59,732 nucleotides of DNA, from contig NZ_BPQT01000031.1 in NCBI RefSeq assembly GCF_022179405.1, positions 1 to 59,732 of the forward strand. Direction: 5' to 3'. Under the pieces are notes generated by a model, which saw nothing but the letters and a program-made list of their open reading frames with translations, had not been told where the DNA came from and searched no databases. Source of the DNA: Methylobacterium marchantiae. Lineage in GTDB: Bacteria > Pseudomonadota > Alphaproteobacteria > Rhizobiales > Beijerinckiaceae. Below, piece after piece: positions 47,660-56,184 of this stretch (its first letter is position 1; each line of letters opens with the position of its first letter). The position numbers and the translations under genes were made by a program.

Positions 47660-49030
47660 GTGAAAGAGCCCGCTCGGGGCCGCCTCGTCGTCGGCGCGTC
47701 CTGCCTCGGCATGCTCTGCCTCGGGGCCAACGGGACCGCGATCATGGCGGCCCTGCCGACTATGCGCGAAGAGCTCGGCCTCGGCGCTGGCGAGGTCGAA
47801 TGGGTGGTGAACGCCTACCTCCTCGCCTCGGCGGCCTTCATCATCCTCGGCGGCAAGATGGCGGATCGGTCGGGAGCCGGCCGGGTCGCCCTCGCGGGCC
47901 TCGTCCTCTTCACCCTGGCCTGCCTCGTCATCGCTCTGGCCGGCTCCGCCTCCTGGGTCCTGCTCGGCCGGGCGCTTCAGGGTCTCGCGGCCGCCTTCGC
48001 CGTCCCCGGCACGCTGACTTTGGTGGGCAGGGCCGTGCCGCCGGAGGGACGTGCGGCGGCGATCGGCGCCTGGGCCGGGTTCCTGATGCTCGGCTTCAGC
48101 CTTGGCCCGCTGATCGGCGGGGCCCTCACCCATTTTCTCGGCTGGCGCGACATCTTCCGGGTCAACGGCGCGGTGATGCTCGTCTCCGCCATCGGCGTCG
48201 GCCTGTCGGCGCCGCTCCGGGCGCCGGAGCGAACCGGCTCCCCTCCCCGCATCGACGGCGGCGGCTTCGTCCTGCTGGCGATCCTGATGGTCTCCGCCAT
48301 CGTCACGCTCCAGGGAGTGAGGACGGTGTTCGAGGCGCCCGTCCGGTTCCTCGCGCCCCTCGCCGTGGCGACGGCCTCGCTCCTTCTCTTCGTCGGAACC
48401 GAGCGGCACCGGTCCGACCCGTTCGTCGATCTCGCCTTGCTCGCGCATCCCGCCTTCCTGCGCGCGACCGCCACCGGCGCCGTCGCCATGTTCTGCATCC
48501 TGCCCCTGCTGATGTTCCTGAACCTCGACGTCCAGGGAGCGGAAGGCCTCGCGCTGAGTCCGGTGGAGGCCGGCCTCGCCACCCTGCCGATGAGTGCCGG
48601 ATTGCTCGCCGTCTCGCTCTCCGCGCCGGCGCTGGTGCGCCGCTTCGGAGCGCGCCCGTCGATGATGGTGGCGATGCTGGCGATCGTCGGCGCGAGCCCC
48701 GTCATCGCCCTGGCCGCCGGGGACCGGACGCTCGCTTTCCTCGGGATCGGCCTGCTCCTCGCCGGGGCGGGCCTCGCCTTGCCCTACGCCACGGCGCCGC
48801 GCCTCGCTCTCGCCGCCCTTCCTCCGGATCGGGCGGGTCTGAGCTCCGGCCTCGTCAATGCCGGGACCTTCCTGGGGGGCAGCCTCGGCGTCACGCTCAA
48901 CGGGCTGGCCTTCGCGGCGGGCGGCCTCGGCGCCGTCATGGCGGTGATCGCGGCGGCCGGGGCGGTCGGCTTCGCCCTATGCCGGGCCATGCCGGCAGAT
49001 ACCTCTCGACAAGACACCGCGCAGCGATAG
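47660..49030 (+). CDS. MFS transporter, DHA2 drug-exporter type
   Basis: A 456-residue membrane transporter with about 14 hydrophobic helices, from a GTG start at 47660. The family signatures are LGANGTAIMAALPTMREELGLG near helix 1, VVNAYLLASAAFIILGGKMADRSGAGR between helices 2 and 3, LLGRALQGLAAAFAVPGTLTLV, and the C-motif-like FSLGPLIGGALTHFLGWRDIF. Proton-driven export of a drug-like or amphipathic compound is the usual role. It is coupled to the alpha/beta hydrolase gene (3-base gap). This two-gene unit and the opposite-strand hypothetical lie between trpE and trpG. Confidence 0.92.
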   Translation: MKEPARGRLVVGASCLGMLCLGANGTAIMAALPTMREELGLGAGEVEWVVNAYLLASAAFIILGGKMADRSGAGRVALAGLVLFTLACLVIALAGSASWVLLGRALQGLAAAFAVPGTLTLVGRAVPPEGRAAAIGAWAGFLMLGFSLGPLIGGALTHFLGWRDIFRVNGAVMLVSAIGVGLSAPLRAPERTGSPPRIDGGGFVLLAILMVSAIVTLQGVRTVFEAPVRFLAPLAVATASLLLFVGTERHRSDPFVDLALLAHPAFLRATATGAVAMFCILPLLMFLNLDVQGAEGLALSPVEAGLATLPMSAGLLAVSLSAPALVRRFGARPSMMVAMLAIVGASPVIALAAGDRTLAFLGIGLLLAGAGLALPYATAPRLALAALPPDRAGLSSGLVNAGTFLGGSLGVTLNGLAFAAGGLGAVMAVIAAAGAVGFALCRAMPADTSRQDTAQR

Positions 49031-49100
49031 GGCGCGACGCGAGGACGCTTGACCCTCCGTCCCCGCGTCGTCACACGAGGAGGACAAGAGAAGCGCGATC

Positions 49101-49715
49101 ATGTCCAACGTCCTCGTCATCGACAACTACGATTCCTTCACCTGGAATCTCGTCCATCTCATCGGGCCGCTCTGCGGATCGATCGACGTGGTGCGCAACG
49201 ACCGGATCACCATCGACGAGATCCGCGAGCACGCGCCCGACGCCGTGGTGCTGTCGCCGGGGCCGTGCACGCCCAACGAGGCCGGCGTGTGCCTCGACGT
49301 GGTGCGCGATCTCTCCGGCGAGGTGCCGATCTTCGGTGTCTGCCTCGGCCTGCAGGCGATCGGACAGGCCTTCGGCGGCGACGTCATCCGTGCGCCCAAG
49401 CCGATGCACGGCAAGGTCTCCAGCATTACGCACCACGCGACCGGAATCTTCCGCGGGCTGAACGGTCCGTTCGACGCCACGCGCTACCATTCCCTCGTGG
49501 TGGAACGCGGCGGCTGCCCGCAGGATCTCGTCGTCACGGCGGAAGCGGACGGACTGATCATGGCTCTGGAACACGCCACGCTCCCGGTCCACGGGGTGCA
49601 GTTCCACCCGGAAAGCATCCTCTCGCATCACGGATCGCAGATCCTGCGCAACTTCCTCGACATCGCCGCCGGCTGGAACGCGGCACGTGACAAGCGCGGG
49701 CCCGGCGTGCATTGA
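49101..49715 (+). CDS. trpG: Anthranilate synthase component II (glutamine amidotransferase)
   Basis: Supplies ammonia from glutamine to TrpE; it may also serve aminodeoxychorismate synthase (PabA role). The 204 residues show VLVIDNYDSFTWNLVH, VVLSPGPCTPNEAG, the nucleophile Cys81 in FGVCLGLQAIGQAFGG, HGKVSSITHHATGIF, YHSLVVER and the catalytic HPES. An AGGAGG ribosome site lies about 20 bases upstream. trpD follows after 35 bases that contain a short palindrome. Confidence 0.96.
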   Translation: MSNVLVIDNYDSFTWNLVHLIGPLCGSIDVVRNDRITIDEIREHAPDAVVLSPGPCTPNEAGVCLDVVRDLSGEVPIFGVCLGLQAIGQAFGGDVIRAPKPMHGKVSSITHHATGIFRGLNGPFDATRYHSLVVERGGCPQDLVVTAEADGLIMALEHATLPVHGVQFHPESILSHHGSQILRNFLDIAAGWNAARDKRGPGVH

Positions 49716-49722
49716 CGCTTCG

Positions 49723-49734
49723 ATCAACGTTGAT
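49723..49734. promoter_or_regulatory. Palindrome and direct repeat in the trpG-trpD gap
   Basis: ATCAACGTTGAT is a perfect 12-base palindrome between trpG and trpD, flanked by two copies of ATTGACGC (49711-49718 and 49733-49740). In a 35-base gap this symmetry may be an operator or an internal promoter element, or chance. Confidence 0.25.
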
Positions 49735-49750
49735 TGACGCGTTCTAATCC

Positions 49751-50764
49751 ATGGACACCTTCAAGCCGCTCCTCGCGAAAGTCGCGGCCGGGTCGAGTCT
49801 CGACCGGGTGGAGGCGCGCGCGGCCTTCGACCATCTGCTCTCGGGCGAGGTCACGCCCGTCCAGGCCAGCGCCTTCCTCATCGCCCTGAAGGTTCGCGGC
49901 GAGTCCGAGGACGAGATCGTCGGCGCGGTGGAGGCGATGCGGGCGCGGATGGTGCGCGTGACCCCCGTCCCCGGCGCCATCGACATCGTCGGCACCGGCG
50001 GCGACCATTCGGGCAGCTACAACGTCTCGACCCTGGCCGCGATCCTCGCCGCCGCCTGCGGCGTGCCGGTCGCCAAGCACGGCAACCGCGCCGCCACCTC
50101 GCGCTCGGGAGCCGCCGACGTCCTGGTCTCCCTCGGAGTCAGGATCGGCCTCGATCCGGAGGGGCTGGCGCGCTGTCTGGCGCAGGCCGGCCTGTGCTTC
50201 ATGTTCGCCCAGACCCACCACGGCGCCATGCGCCACGTGGCGCCGATCCGCTCCGAACTGCCGGTGCGGACGATCTTCAACCTGCTCGGGCCGCTCTCGA
50301 ATCCCGCCGGCGTCGAGCGCCAGCTCCTCGGCGTCTCGACCGCCGCCTGGGCCGAGCCGCTGACACGGGTGCTCGGCGAACTCGGCGCGACGCGGGTCTG
50401 GACCGTCCACGGGTCCGACGGGCTCGACGAGATCACCGTCACCGGGCCGACCTCGGTGGTCGCCCTGGAGAACGGGCGGATCGAGCGGTTCACCATCGAC
50501 CCGCGCGAGGTCGGCCTGCCGCTCTGGACCCTCGAGGATCTGCGCGGCGGCGATCCCGACCACAACGCGCACGCGCTGAACGCCGTCCTCGCCGGCGAGC
50601 GCAACGCCTATCGCGACATCGCCATCCTCAATGCGGGCGCCGGCCTCGTCGTCGCCGGCGCCGCACAGAGCTTGAGCGAGGGCGTGGCGCGGGCCGCATC
50701 CGCCATCGACGACGGCACGGCGAGGGCGACCCTCGCGCGCCTCGTCGCGGTCTCGAACACATGA
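49751..50764 (+). CDS. trpD: Anthranilate phosphoribosyltransferase
   Basis: Second step of the tryptophan pathway: transfers phosphoribose from PRPP to anthranilate. The 337-residue length is normal. Motifs are [22 protein letters not shown], the PRPP-binding [36 protein letters not shown], and the [19 protein letters not shown] and [15 protein letters not shown] segments. The C-terminus overlaps the possible trpC start at 50761 (ATGA). Confidence 0.97.
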   Translation: MDTFKPLLAKVAAGSSLDRVEARAAFDHLLSGEVTPVQASAFLIALKVRGESEDEIVGAVEAMRARMVRVTPVPGAIDIVGTGGDHSGSYNVSTLAAILAAACGVPVAKHGNRAATSRSGAADVLVSLGVRIGLDPEGLARCLAQAGLCFMFAQTHHGAMRHVAPIRSELPVRTIFNLLGPLSNPAGVERQLLGVSTAAWAEPLTRVLGELGATRVWTVHGSDGLDEITVTGPTSVVALENGRIERFTIDPREVGLPLWTLEDLRGGDPDHNAHALNAVLAGERNAYRDIAILNAGAGLVVAGAAQSLSEGVARAASAIDDGTARATLARLVAVSNT

Positions 50765-50775
50765 AAGAGGCCCCG

Positions 50776-51633
50776 ATGAGCGAGGCGAAAGCGATGGCGG
50801 ATGCAGGCCCTGCACCGACGACGACCGACCGCCGCGACGTGCTCGCGCGGATCGAGGCCTACAAGCGCCGCGAGATCGCCGAGGCCAAGCTGCGCGTACC
50901 GCAGACAAAGCTCGAGAAGCGCATCGAGAAGGCGGCCCCGGTGCGGCCCTTCGCCGATGCCATCGCGGCCCATATCGCGCAAGGGCGACCGGCCCTCATC
51001 GCCGAGGTGAAGAAGGCCTCGCCGTCGAAGGGCCTGATCCGCGAGGATTTCGACCCTGCCACCCTGGCGGCCGCCTACGAGGCCGGAGGCGCCACCTGCC
51101 TCTCGGTGCTCACCGATACGCCGTCCTTCCAGGGCAAGCCGGAATTCCTGACGGAGGCGCGCGACGCCTGCTCCCTGCCGGTGCTGCGCAAGGACTTCCT
51201 GTTCGAGCCCTATCAGGTCTACGAGGCACGGGCCTGGGGCGCCGATTGCGTGCTGGCCATCATGGCCTGCCTCGACGACGACGAGGCGCTGGCCATCGTC
51301 GAGACCGCCCACGATCTCGGCATGGACGTTCTGGTGGAAGTCCACGACGAGGAGGAGCTCGTCCGGGCCATCCCGCTCGGGACGCGGCTGCTGGGCATCA
51401 ACAACCGCGACCTGAAGACGTTCGAGGTCTCCTTCGACACGGCGATCCGCGTCGCCAAGGGCGTCCCGGCGGATCGGATCGCGGTGGCCGAGAGCGGCAT
51501 CACCGGTCACGACGACGTCCTCCGCCTGGAAAAGGGCGGGCTGCGCACCATCCTCGTCGGCGAGAGCCTGATGCGCGAGGCGGACGTCACCAAGGCGACG
51601 AAGCGCCTGCTGTTCGGCAAGGCCGGCAAATGA
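50776..51633 (+). CDS. trpC: Indole-3-glycerol-phosphate synthase
   Basis: Converts 1-(2-carboxyphenylamino)-1-deoxyribulose-5-phosphate to indole-3-glycerol phosphate. The 285-residue TIM barrel has [77 protein letters not shown], and [10 protein letters not shown]. The start at 50776 is preferred because AAAGAGG lies 5 bases upstream; an ATG at 50761, overlapping the trpD stop, would add five residues. Its stop overlaps moaC by four bases. Confidence 0.96.
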   Translation: MSEAKAMADAGPAPTTTDRRDVLARIEAYKRREIAEAKLRVPQTKLEKRIEKAAPVRPFADAIAAHIAQGRPALIAEVKKASPSKGLIREDFDPATLAAAYEAGGATCLSVLTDTPSFQGKPEFLTEARDACSLPVLRKDFLFEPYQVYEARAWGADCVLAIMACLDDDEALAIVETAHDLGMDVLVEVHDEEELVRAIPLGTRLLGINNRDLKTFEVSFDTAIRVAKGVPADRIAVAESGITGHDDVLRLEKGGLRTILVGESLMREADVTKATKRLLFGKAGK

Positions 51634-52115
51634 GCACGCTCACGCATCTCGATGCGGCGGGCGCCGCCAACATGGTCGACGTCTCCGACAAGGCGCCCAC
51701 CACCCGCACGGCGCGGGCCGAGGGCGTGGTGGTGATGCTGCCCGAGACCCTGCGCCTAATCCGCGAGGGCGATGCCAAGAAGGGCGACGTGATCGGCACG
51801 GCGCGGCTCGCCGGCATCATGGCCTCGAAGCGCACGCACGAACTCATTCCGCTCTGCCACCCGCTGCTGATCTCCAAGGTCAGGGTCGAATGCGAGCCCG
51901 ACGATTCACTGCCGGGCCTGCGCGTCACCGCCGAAGTGAAGGTGATCGGCCCGACCGGGGTGGAGATGGAAGCGCTCACCGCCGTCTCCGTCGCCTGCCT
52001 GACGATCTACGACATGGTGAAGGCGGCCGATCGCGGCATGCGGATCGAGGGCATCCACCTGCTCGCCAAGGATGGCGGACGCTCGGGCTCCTACCGCGCC
52101 GAGGACGCCTCGTGA
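51630..52115 (+). CDS. moaC: Cyclic pyranopterin monophosphate synthase
   Basis: Acts with MoaA in the first step of molybdenum cofactor biosynthesis. The 161 residues match the family: a [19 protein letters not shown] start, [38 protein letters not shown], and the closing [13 protein letters not shown]. It starts in the trpC stop codon (ATGA) and ends in the moeA start (GTGA), so expression of cofactor genes is tied to the tryptophan transcript. The product would supply the sulfite dehydrogenase encoded elsewhere in this window, among other molybdoenzymes. Confidence 0.97.
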   Translation: MSTLTHLDAAGAANMVDVSDKAPTTRTARAEGVVVMLPETLRLIREGDAKKGDVIGTARLAGIMASKRTHELIPLCHPLLISKVRVECEPDDSLPGLRVTAEVKVIGPTGVEMEALTAVSVACLTIYDMVKAADRGMRIEGIHLLAKDGGRSGSYRAEDAS

Positions 52116-53341
52116 GCAAGCTCATCCCGGTCGAGGAGGCGCTCGCGCGCATCCTCCGAAGCGCCGCCGAACCGGTCGAGGCCGAGACGGTCCCGGTGGC
52201 CGAGGCCTATGGGCGGACGCTGGCCGGGGACGTGGCCGCCCTGCGCACCCAGCCGCCCTTCCCGGCCTCCGCCATGGATGGCTATGCGGTGCGCGCCGAG
52301 GACGTGGCGGCGGTTCCGGCGAGGCTGAACCTGATCGGCATGAGCGCCGCCGGCCATGGCTTTTCGGGCACCATCGGCCCCGGCGAGACCGTGCGCATCC
52401 TCACCGGTGCGCCCGTTCCGCAGGGCGCCGACGCGATCCTGATCCAGGAGAATGCCGAGGTTTCGGACGGAAGCGTCACCGCGGTCGAGTCGGTCGCCGC
52501 CGGTCGGCACATCCGGGTGCCGGGCCTCGATTTCCGGTCCGGCGATCCGCTCCTGCGGGCGGGCGACAGCCTCGATGCACGCCGCCTCGCCCTCGCGGCG
52601 GCCGGCGGCCATGCGACCCTCTCCGTGCGCCGAAGGCCGCGCGTGGCGATCCTCGCCACCGGCGACGAGCTGGTGGCGGCGGGCGAGCCGGCGCGCTGGG
52701 ACCAGATCGTCGCCTCGAACGGCCTCGCGGTGGCGAGCCTCGCCCGCGAGGCCGGCGCCGAGCCGATCGATCTCGGCATTGCCGGCGACAGCCTCGCCTC
52801 CCTCGAAGCGGCCCTCGGTCGGGCGCGCGACGCGAAGGCGGACCTCCTCGTCACCCTCGGCGGCGCGTCGGTCGGCGATCACGACCTCGTCCAGGCGGCT
52901 CTGCACCGCGAGGGGCTGGAACTCGGCTTCTGGCGCGTCGCCCTGCGGCCGGGCAAGCCGCTGATGCACGGGCGCCTCGGGCCGATGATGGTGATCGGGT
53001 TGCCCGGAAACCCCGTTTCCGCCGTGGTCTGCGGCCTGCTCTTCGTCGTACCGGCGATCCGCGCCCTCCTCGGCGACCCGAAGGCGGGAGCCGACCGCAG
53101 CGAGGCCGCGATCCTCGGCGCCGACATGCCGGCCAACGATGTCCGCCAGGATTACATGCGGGCCCGGATCGAGGCCGCGCCGGAAGGCCCGCCGCTGGTC
53201 TTCGCGGAGACCCGCCAGGATTCGTCGATGCTCTCGGTCCTCGGCCAGTCCGAGGCGCTGCTCATGCGCCCGCCCGGCGCCCCGGCGGCGAAACGCGGCG
53301 ATCCGTGCCGGATCATCCGGCTCGACCGGACGCTGCTCTGA
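52112..53341 (+). CDS. moeA: Molybdopterin molybdotransferase
   Basis: Inserts molybdate into adenylylated molybdopterin in the last step of cofactor synthesis. 409 residues from a GTG start at 52112. Motifs are [48 protein letters not shown], the catalytic [14 protein letters not shown] with acidic residues, KPLMHGRLG, and the GLPGNPVSA signature. It ends the trpG-trpD-trpC-moaC-moeA run. Confidence 0.97.
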   Translation: MSKLIPVEEALARILRSAAEPVEAETVPVAEAYGRTLAGDVAALRTQPPFPASAMDGYAVRAEDVAAVPARLNLIGMSAAGHGFSGTIGPGETVRILTGAPVPQGADAILIQENAEVSDGSVTAVESVAAGRHIRVPGLDFRSGDPLLRAGDSLDARRLALAAAGGHATLSVRRRPRVAILATGDELVAAGEPARWDQIVASNGLAVASLAREAGAEPIDLGIAGDSLASLEAALGRARDAKADLLVTLGGASVGDHDLVQAALHREGLELGFWRVALRPGKPLMHGRLGPMMVIGLPGNPVSAVVCGLLFVVPAIRALLGDPKAGADRSEAAILGADMPANDVRQDYMRARIEAAPEGPPLVFAETRQDSSMLSVLGQSEALLMRPPGAPAAKRGDPCRIIRLDRTLL

Positions 53342-53365
53342 GCGGAAGCGGCCGGAATCCGATTC

Positions 53366-53515
53366 TCACTTCTTCTCCGTGACTATGGCAGGCGGCTTCG
53401 TGACGAGCGTCGCGAGCCAGCCGACCTCCAAGACCCGCGAGCCGAAGACGCGCTGCCCCGTCGCCTCATGCAGGACGAGGAGGATGATACCGGCAAGGCA
53501 TGCGGCCGCACCTAC
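53366..53515 (-). other. Open frame with protein-like composition but no visible start; possible small gene or remnant
   Basis: On the minus strand a frame ending at TGA (53366-53368) reads VGAAACLAGIILLVLHEATG, then QRVFGSRVLEVGWLATLVTKPP, then AIVTEKK. It looks like one membrane helix and an amphipathic tail, quite unlike the arginine-rich shadows nearby. Reading upstream in the same frame gives DGLRLRPRRRERV inside the esterase gene and no ATG, GTG or TTG start close to the good segment. It could be a small membrane protein with an unusual start, or the degraded 3' part of a lost gene. Confidence 0.35.
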
Positions 53516-54207
53516 GCGCTCACGTCTTCGGGGCCGAAGACGAAGTCCATCGCCTGCGCCACGATCTCCGGCCGGTAGGCGTGCGGCCCGTCATATTCCA
53601 CCGAGGTCACGTCGTAGCCAGCCTCCCTCAGCCGTGCGGTGTGCACCCTGGCGCTGCGGTCGATGGGGATCTGCTCGTCCCGTGTCCCGTGCGAGAGGAA
53701 GATGTGCGGCGAGCCGGATTGCAGGTGGACCGAGAGGAAGCCCGCCGAGGAGACGATCAGGTGGGTCACCACATGGCCGTTGGCGAGGCCGGTGGAGAGG
53801 GCGTAGCTGCCCCCGTCCGAATGGCCGGCGAAGACGATCGTCAGCGGATCGAGCATGTAGCGCGAGGCGACGTCGGTGAGGGCGAGGTCGAGCCGCTCGC
53901 GGTCCGGCCCGTGGCCGCCGATGACGAGGTCCCAGGTCGGGAACAGCGATTGCGGAGCGAGAAGGAGGAAGCCGCGCTCCGCCGCGTGAGCCTCCAGCAT
54001 CGGCAGGATCTTCTCGGCACTGCCGCCGCCGCCATGGAAGAGCACGACCAGGGGCGTCGGCCGGCGCGGATCGATCCCCGGCGGCACGATGAGCATGGCG
54101 TCGCGCTCGTCGAACAGGCCGAGGGCGTTACGGCCGGGAGGCAGCGGCTCCCGGTTCGGCAGGCGATGCGCGAAGGTGAGCCGCCCGGCGAGTTGGGGAT
54201 CGATCAT
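53512..54207 (-). CDS. Phospholipase/carboxylesterase-type alpha/beta hydrolase
   Basis: A 231-residue cytoplasmic esterase. The oxyanion region is VVLFHGGGGSAEKIL (about 54-68), the nucleophile is Ser130 in FAGHSDGGSYAL, the acidic residue lies in SHGTRDEQIPID, and the catalytic histidine in EYDGPHAYRPE. This matches the dienelactone hydrolase / LpqC-like poly(3-hydroxyalkanoate) esterase group. No signal peptide is present. Substrate is unknown. It lies upstream of the possible small-gene remnant and downstream of the NTF2-like gene on the same strand. Confidence 0.9.
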   Translation of the reverse strand: MIDPQLAGRLTFAHRLPNREPLPPGRNALGLFDERDAMLIVPPGIDPRRPTPLVVLFHGGGGSAEKILPMLEAHAAERGFLLLAPQSLFPTWDLVIGGHGPDRERLDLALTDVASRYMLDPLTIVFAGHSDGGSYALSTGLANGHVVTHLIVSSAGFLSVHLQSGSPHIFLSHGTRDEQIPIDRSARVHTARLREAGYDVTSVEYDGPHAYRPEIVAQAMDFVFGPEDVSA

Positions 54208-54271
54208 GCTATGGACCTCGCGATGGTCGGTGGCGTGATGGGGGCGGGCATTCGGCTTCCCGCCCCGCTGC

Positions 54272-54640
54272 CTAATCCTGCCTGGCTTCTGTCACCGGCT
54301 TGATCTTCAGCTGGTCGATGATCCAGAGCCAGCCGCCATTGTCCTGGAGCCGCGCCGTCTCGACGGAGATCGTCCCGTTGGGCAGCCGGGCGAAAGTCAT
54401 GGCGATCGACCCGTTGCGGAGGCTCGGCAGGGCCTCGGCGGCCGGAAACTCGGATCGGCGCGCGAGCAGGTCGGTGTAGAAGCCGCGGATTTCCGCATGG
54501 CCCGTCGCCACCACCTTGCCGGCGGCGAGGACGGCGCCGCTCTCGTAGAGGGCCACCAGTCCTTCCACATCGCCGGCATTGGCCCGCTCGTTGAAGAGGC
54601 AGGCGAGGTCTTCGGGGGAATGTGCGAGCGAGCGCTCCAT
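54272..54640 (-). CDS. NTF2/SnoaL-like fold protein (YybH type)
   Basis: A 122-residue small alpha+beta cone protein. The family pattern is the N-terminal helix LACLFNERANAGDVEGLVALYESGAVL, then GHAEIRGFYTDLLA, and three strands ending GGWLWIIDQLKIKP. These proteins range from steroid isomerases to simple ligand binders, and the sequence offers no catalytic signature strong enough to choose. The AAAGGA ribosome site upstream supports the start at 54640. The esterase gene follows 64 bases after its stop on the same strand. Confidence 0.88.
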   Translation of the reverse strand: MERSLAHSPEDLACLFNERANAGDVEGLVALYESGAVLAAGKVVATGHAEIRGFYTDLLARRSEFPAAEALPSLRNGSIAMTFARLPNGTISVETARLQDNGGWLWIIDQLKIKPVTEARQD

Positions 54641-54665
54641 GGCGTTTCCTTTTCTGGGTTTGTCG

Positions 54666-54705
54666 GATCCCGTGATCCTTAGATCCCGTGATCCTTGGAT
54701 CCCGG
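54666..54705. repeat. Tandem 16-base repeat, GATCCCGTGATCCTTA type
   Basis: GATCCCGTGATCCTTA (54666-54681) is followed by GATCCCGTGATCCTTG (54682-54697) and a partial third copy GATCCCGG. It lies upstream of the NTF2-like gene on its promoter side. It is probably a slippage product; each unit contains two GATCC steps. Confidence 0.75.
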
Positions 54706-54756
54706 CTTTCGTTGCCGGATTCGCCGAGAGGAGCCGGTTGGTCTGTCCCGGTTCGA

Positions 54757-55200
54757 CTATGTCAGCAGCGTACCGTCCGAATCACGGACGGCGACGGTGA
54801 CCGGAATTCCCGCCTTCACGCTCTCCGACACGGTGCAGAAGCGCTCGAACTGCTCCAGCACCTTGTCGATGCGCGGCAGGGATTCCGCCGGAGCACCGAG
54901 GGCGATGCCGACCTCGATCCCGGCGATCCTGAGCCGTCCCTCCTCGTTGCGCTCGACGCGGAAACTCGACGTCGCGGCGATCCCGGGTGCGTCCTGCCTG
55001 TACTTGCCGAGGGCGAAGACGAGACTGGCGCAGAGGCAGTTGGTGACGCCCGCGACGAGGATCTGCTCGGGGAAGGGCCCCTCCCCTTTGCCGTAGGGCG
55101 CTGCCTCGTCGGCCAGGAGCCTCGGGAAGGCCTCGCCGAAATCGATCTCGAACCGATAGCCTTCGATCTGCCTGATCGTGATGCCGGGGCTGTCGCCCAT
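54757..55200 (-). CDS. OsmC/Ohr-family protein
   Basis: A 147-residue member of the OsmC family of thiol-dependent hydroperoxide reductases. Cysteines are Cys55 and Cys57 in VTNCLCASL, and Cys122 in ERFCTVSESV; the pair at about 55/57 and 122 represents the peroxidatic and resolving positions. It lacks the classic Ohr opening and belongs to the more divergent OsmC-like group, so an alternative electrophile or sulfur substrate is possible. It is a single gene with a long upstream region. Confidence 0.88.
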   Translation of the reverse strand: MGDSPGITIRQIEGYRFEIDFGEAFPRLLADEAAPYGKGEGPFPEQILVAGVTNCLCASLVFALGKYRQDAPGIAATSSFRVERNEEGRLRIAGIEVGIALGAPAESLPRIDKVLEQFERFCTVSESVKAGIPVTVAVRDSDGTLLT

Positions 55201-55645
55201 GGGGATTCCCTCCTTGGGACCGTCTTCAACGACGCGCGTCCCCGTCGCTCACGGTCCGTGCCGGTGAATCGGCAACGGGGTCGAACACGCCATCGCCGCC
55301 CGCCTCGCCGTCTCACCCGTGTTGACACTCCGCTATCATTGGCATACCAAATACCAACGACACGCACACAGAAAAAGCAAGTGAGTGGCGCATCTCTTGG
55401 AAAGGAACCAACCTTTCCGCGAAGTCGAGGAAGCGATAACGATGGTGCATCGCAACATTCGCAACCGCAATATGTCGACGGCCAAAGTTTCTCTTTTGGC
55501 CGTGACTTGGAGTGTACCACGGCGCTTCGGCAGCGAACAATCCTGGTGACGCCGCCGCCCGGCTCGACTGGTGCATGCCGTGAAGCGAGGCTTGGCCGAT
55601 GACTTCGGTCGAGGCGAGCAGGATCAGACCCCGTTGGATCAAGCT
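55201..55645. other. Divergent intergenic region between the OsmC-like and PAS-protein genes
   Basis: 445 bases with an AT-rich centre around 55320-55520 and a TACCAA direct repeat at 55345-55356. A GGAAC at 55405-55409 is not followed by CGTT at the proper distance. No RNA gene, terminator or convincing small open frame was seen. The region should hold promoters for both flanking genes. Confidence 0.45.
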
Positions 55646-56074
55646 ATGCCGGCGATGATCGACATCTCCGAACTGGTCGAGGCGGCGGGCGATGCCATCG
55701 TCGTCTCGGATGCCGAAGGGGCCATCGTGGTCTGGAACGCGGCGGCGGAACGGATCTTCGGGTTCTCGCACGCCGAGGCGATCGGCCGGTCCCTCGACCT
55801 GATCACGCCCGAACGGCAGCGCCAGCGTCACTGGGATGGTTACGCCAAGACGATGCGGACCGGCGTCACGCGCTACGGCACCGAGGTGCTGCGCGTGCCG
55901 GCGATCCACAAGGACGGCCGATCGCTCTCGATCGCCTTCACCGTCGGCCTCCTCCATGGCCCCGACGGGACGGTAACCGGCATTCTGGCGATCATCCGGG
56001 ACGAAACGAAGCGCTGGAACGACGAGCGTCAGATGCGCAAGCGCCTGACCGAGCTCGAAAGTGCCGTCGCCTAG
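55646..56074 (+). CDS. Single PAS-domain protein
   Basis: A 142-residue soluble protein consisting of one PAS domain: ISELVEAAGDAIVVSDAEGAI, IVVWNAAAERIFGFSHAEAIG, a central ITPERQRQRHWDGYAKTM, and the closing strands GRSLSIAFTVGLLHGPDGTV, ending in ILAIIRDETKRWNDERQMRKRL. It has no output domain; the C-terminal coil suggests dimerisation. The WDGYAKTMRTG segment is typical of small PAS proteins in rhizobia and Methylobacterium. The start at 55646 is chosen over a GTG at 55571. It could sense redox or ligands and bind a partner kinase. frc follows 110 bases downstream. Confidence 0.85.
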   Translation: MPAMIDISELVEAAGDAIVVSDAEGAIVVWNAAAERIFGFSHAEAIGRSLDLITPERQRQRHWDGYAKTMRTGVTRYGTEVLRVPAIHKDGRSLSIAFTVGLLHGPDGTVTGILAIIRDETKRWNDERQMRKRLTELESAVA

Positions 56075-56184
56075 ATCGAGGATTTCGCCGGACCAGTGGC
56101 CAAGAACAGTTCCGGACCAGAACCGGGCAGCCGAACTATCCGATCCATAATTGTAGCTAGACGATCGAAAGGGAGAACGTCGAG

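Noticed and set aside
46933-49461. 842-codon plus-strand open frame across the esterase, MFS and trpG genes
   Set aside because: Arginine- and proline-rich shadow frame; the three real genes are confirmed by motifs.
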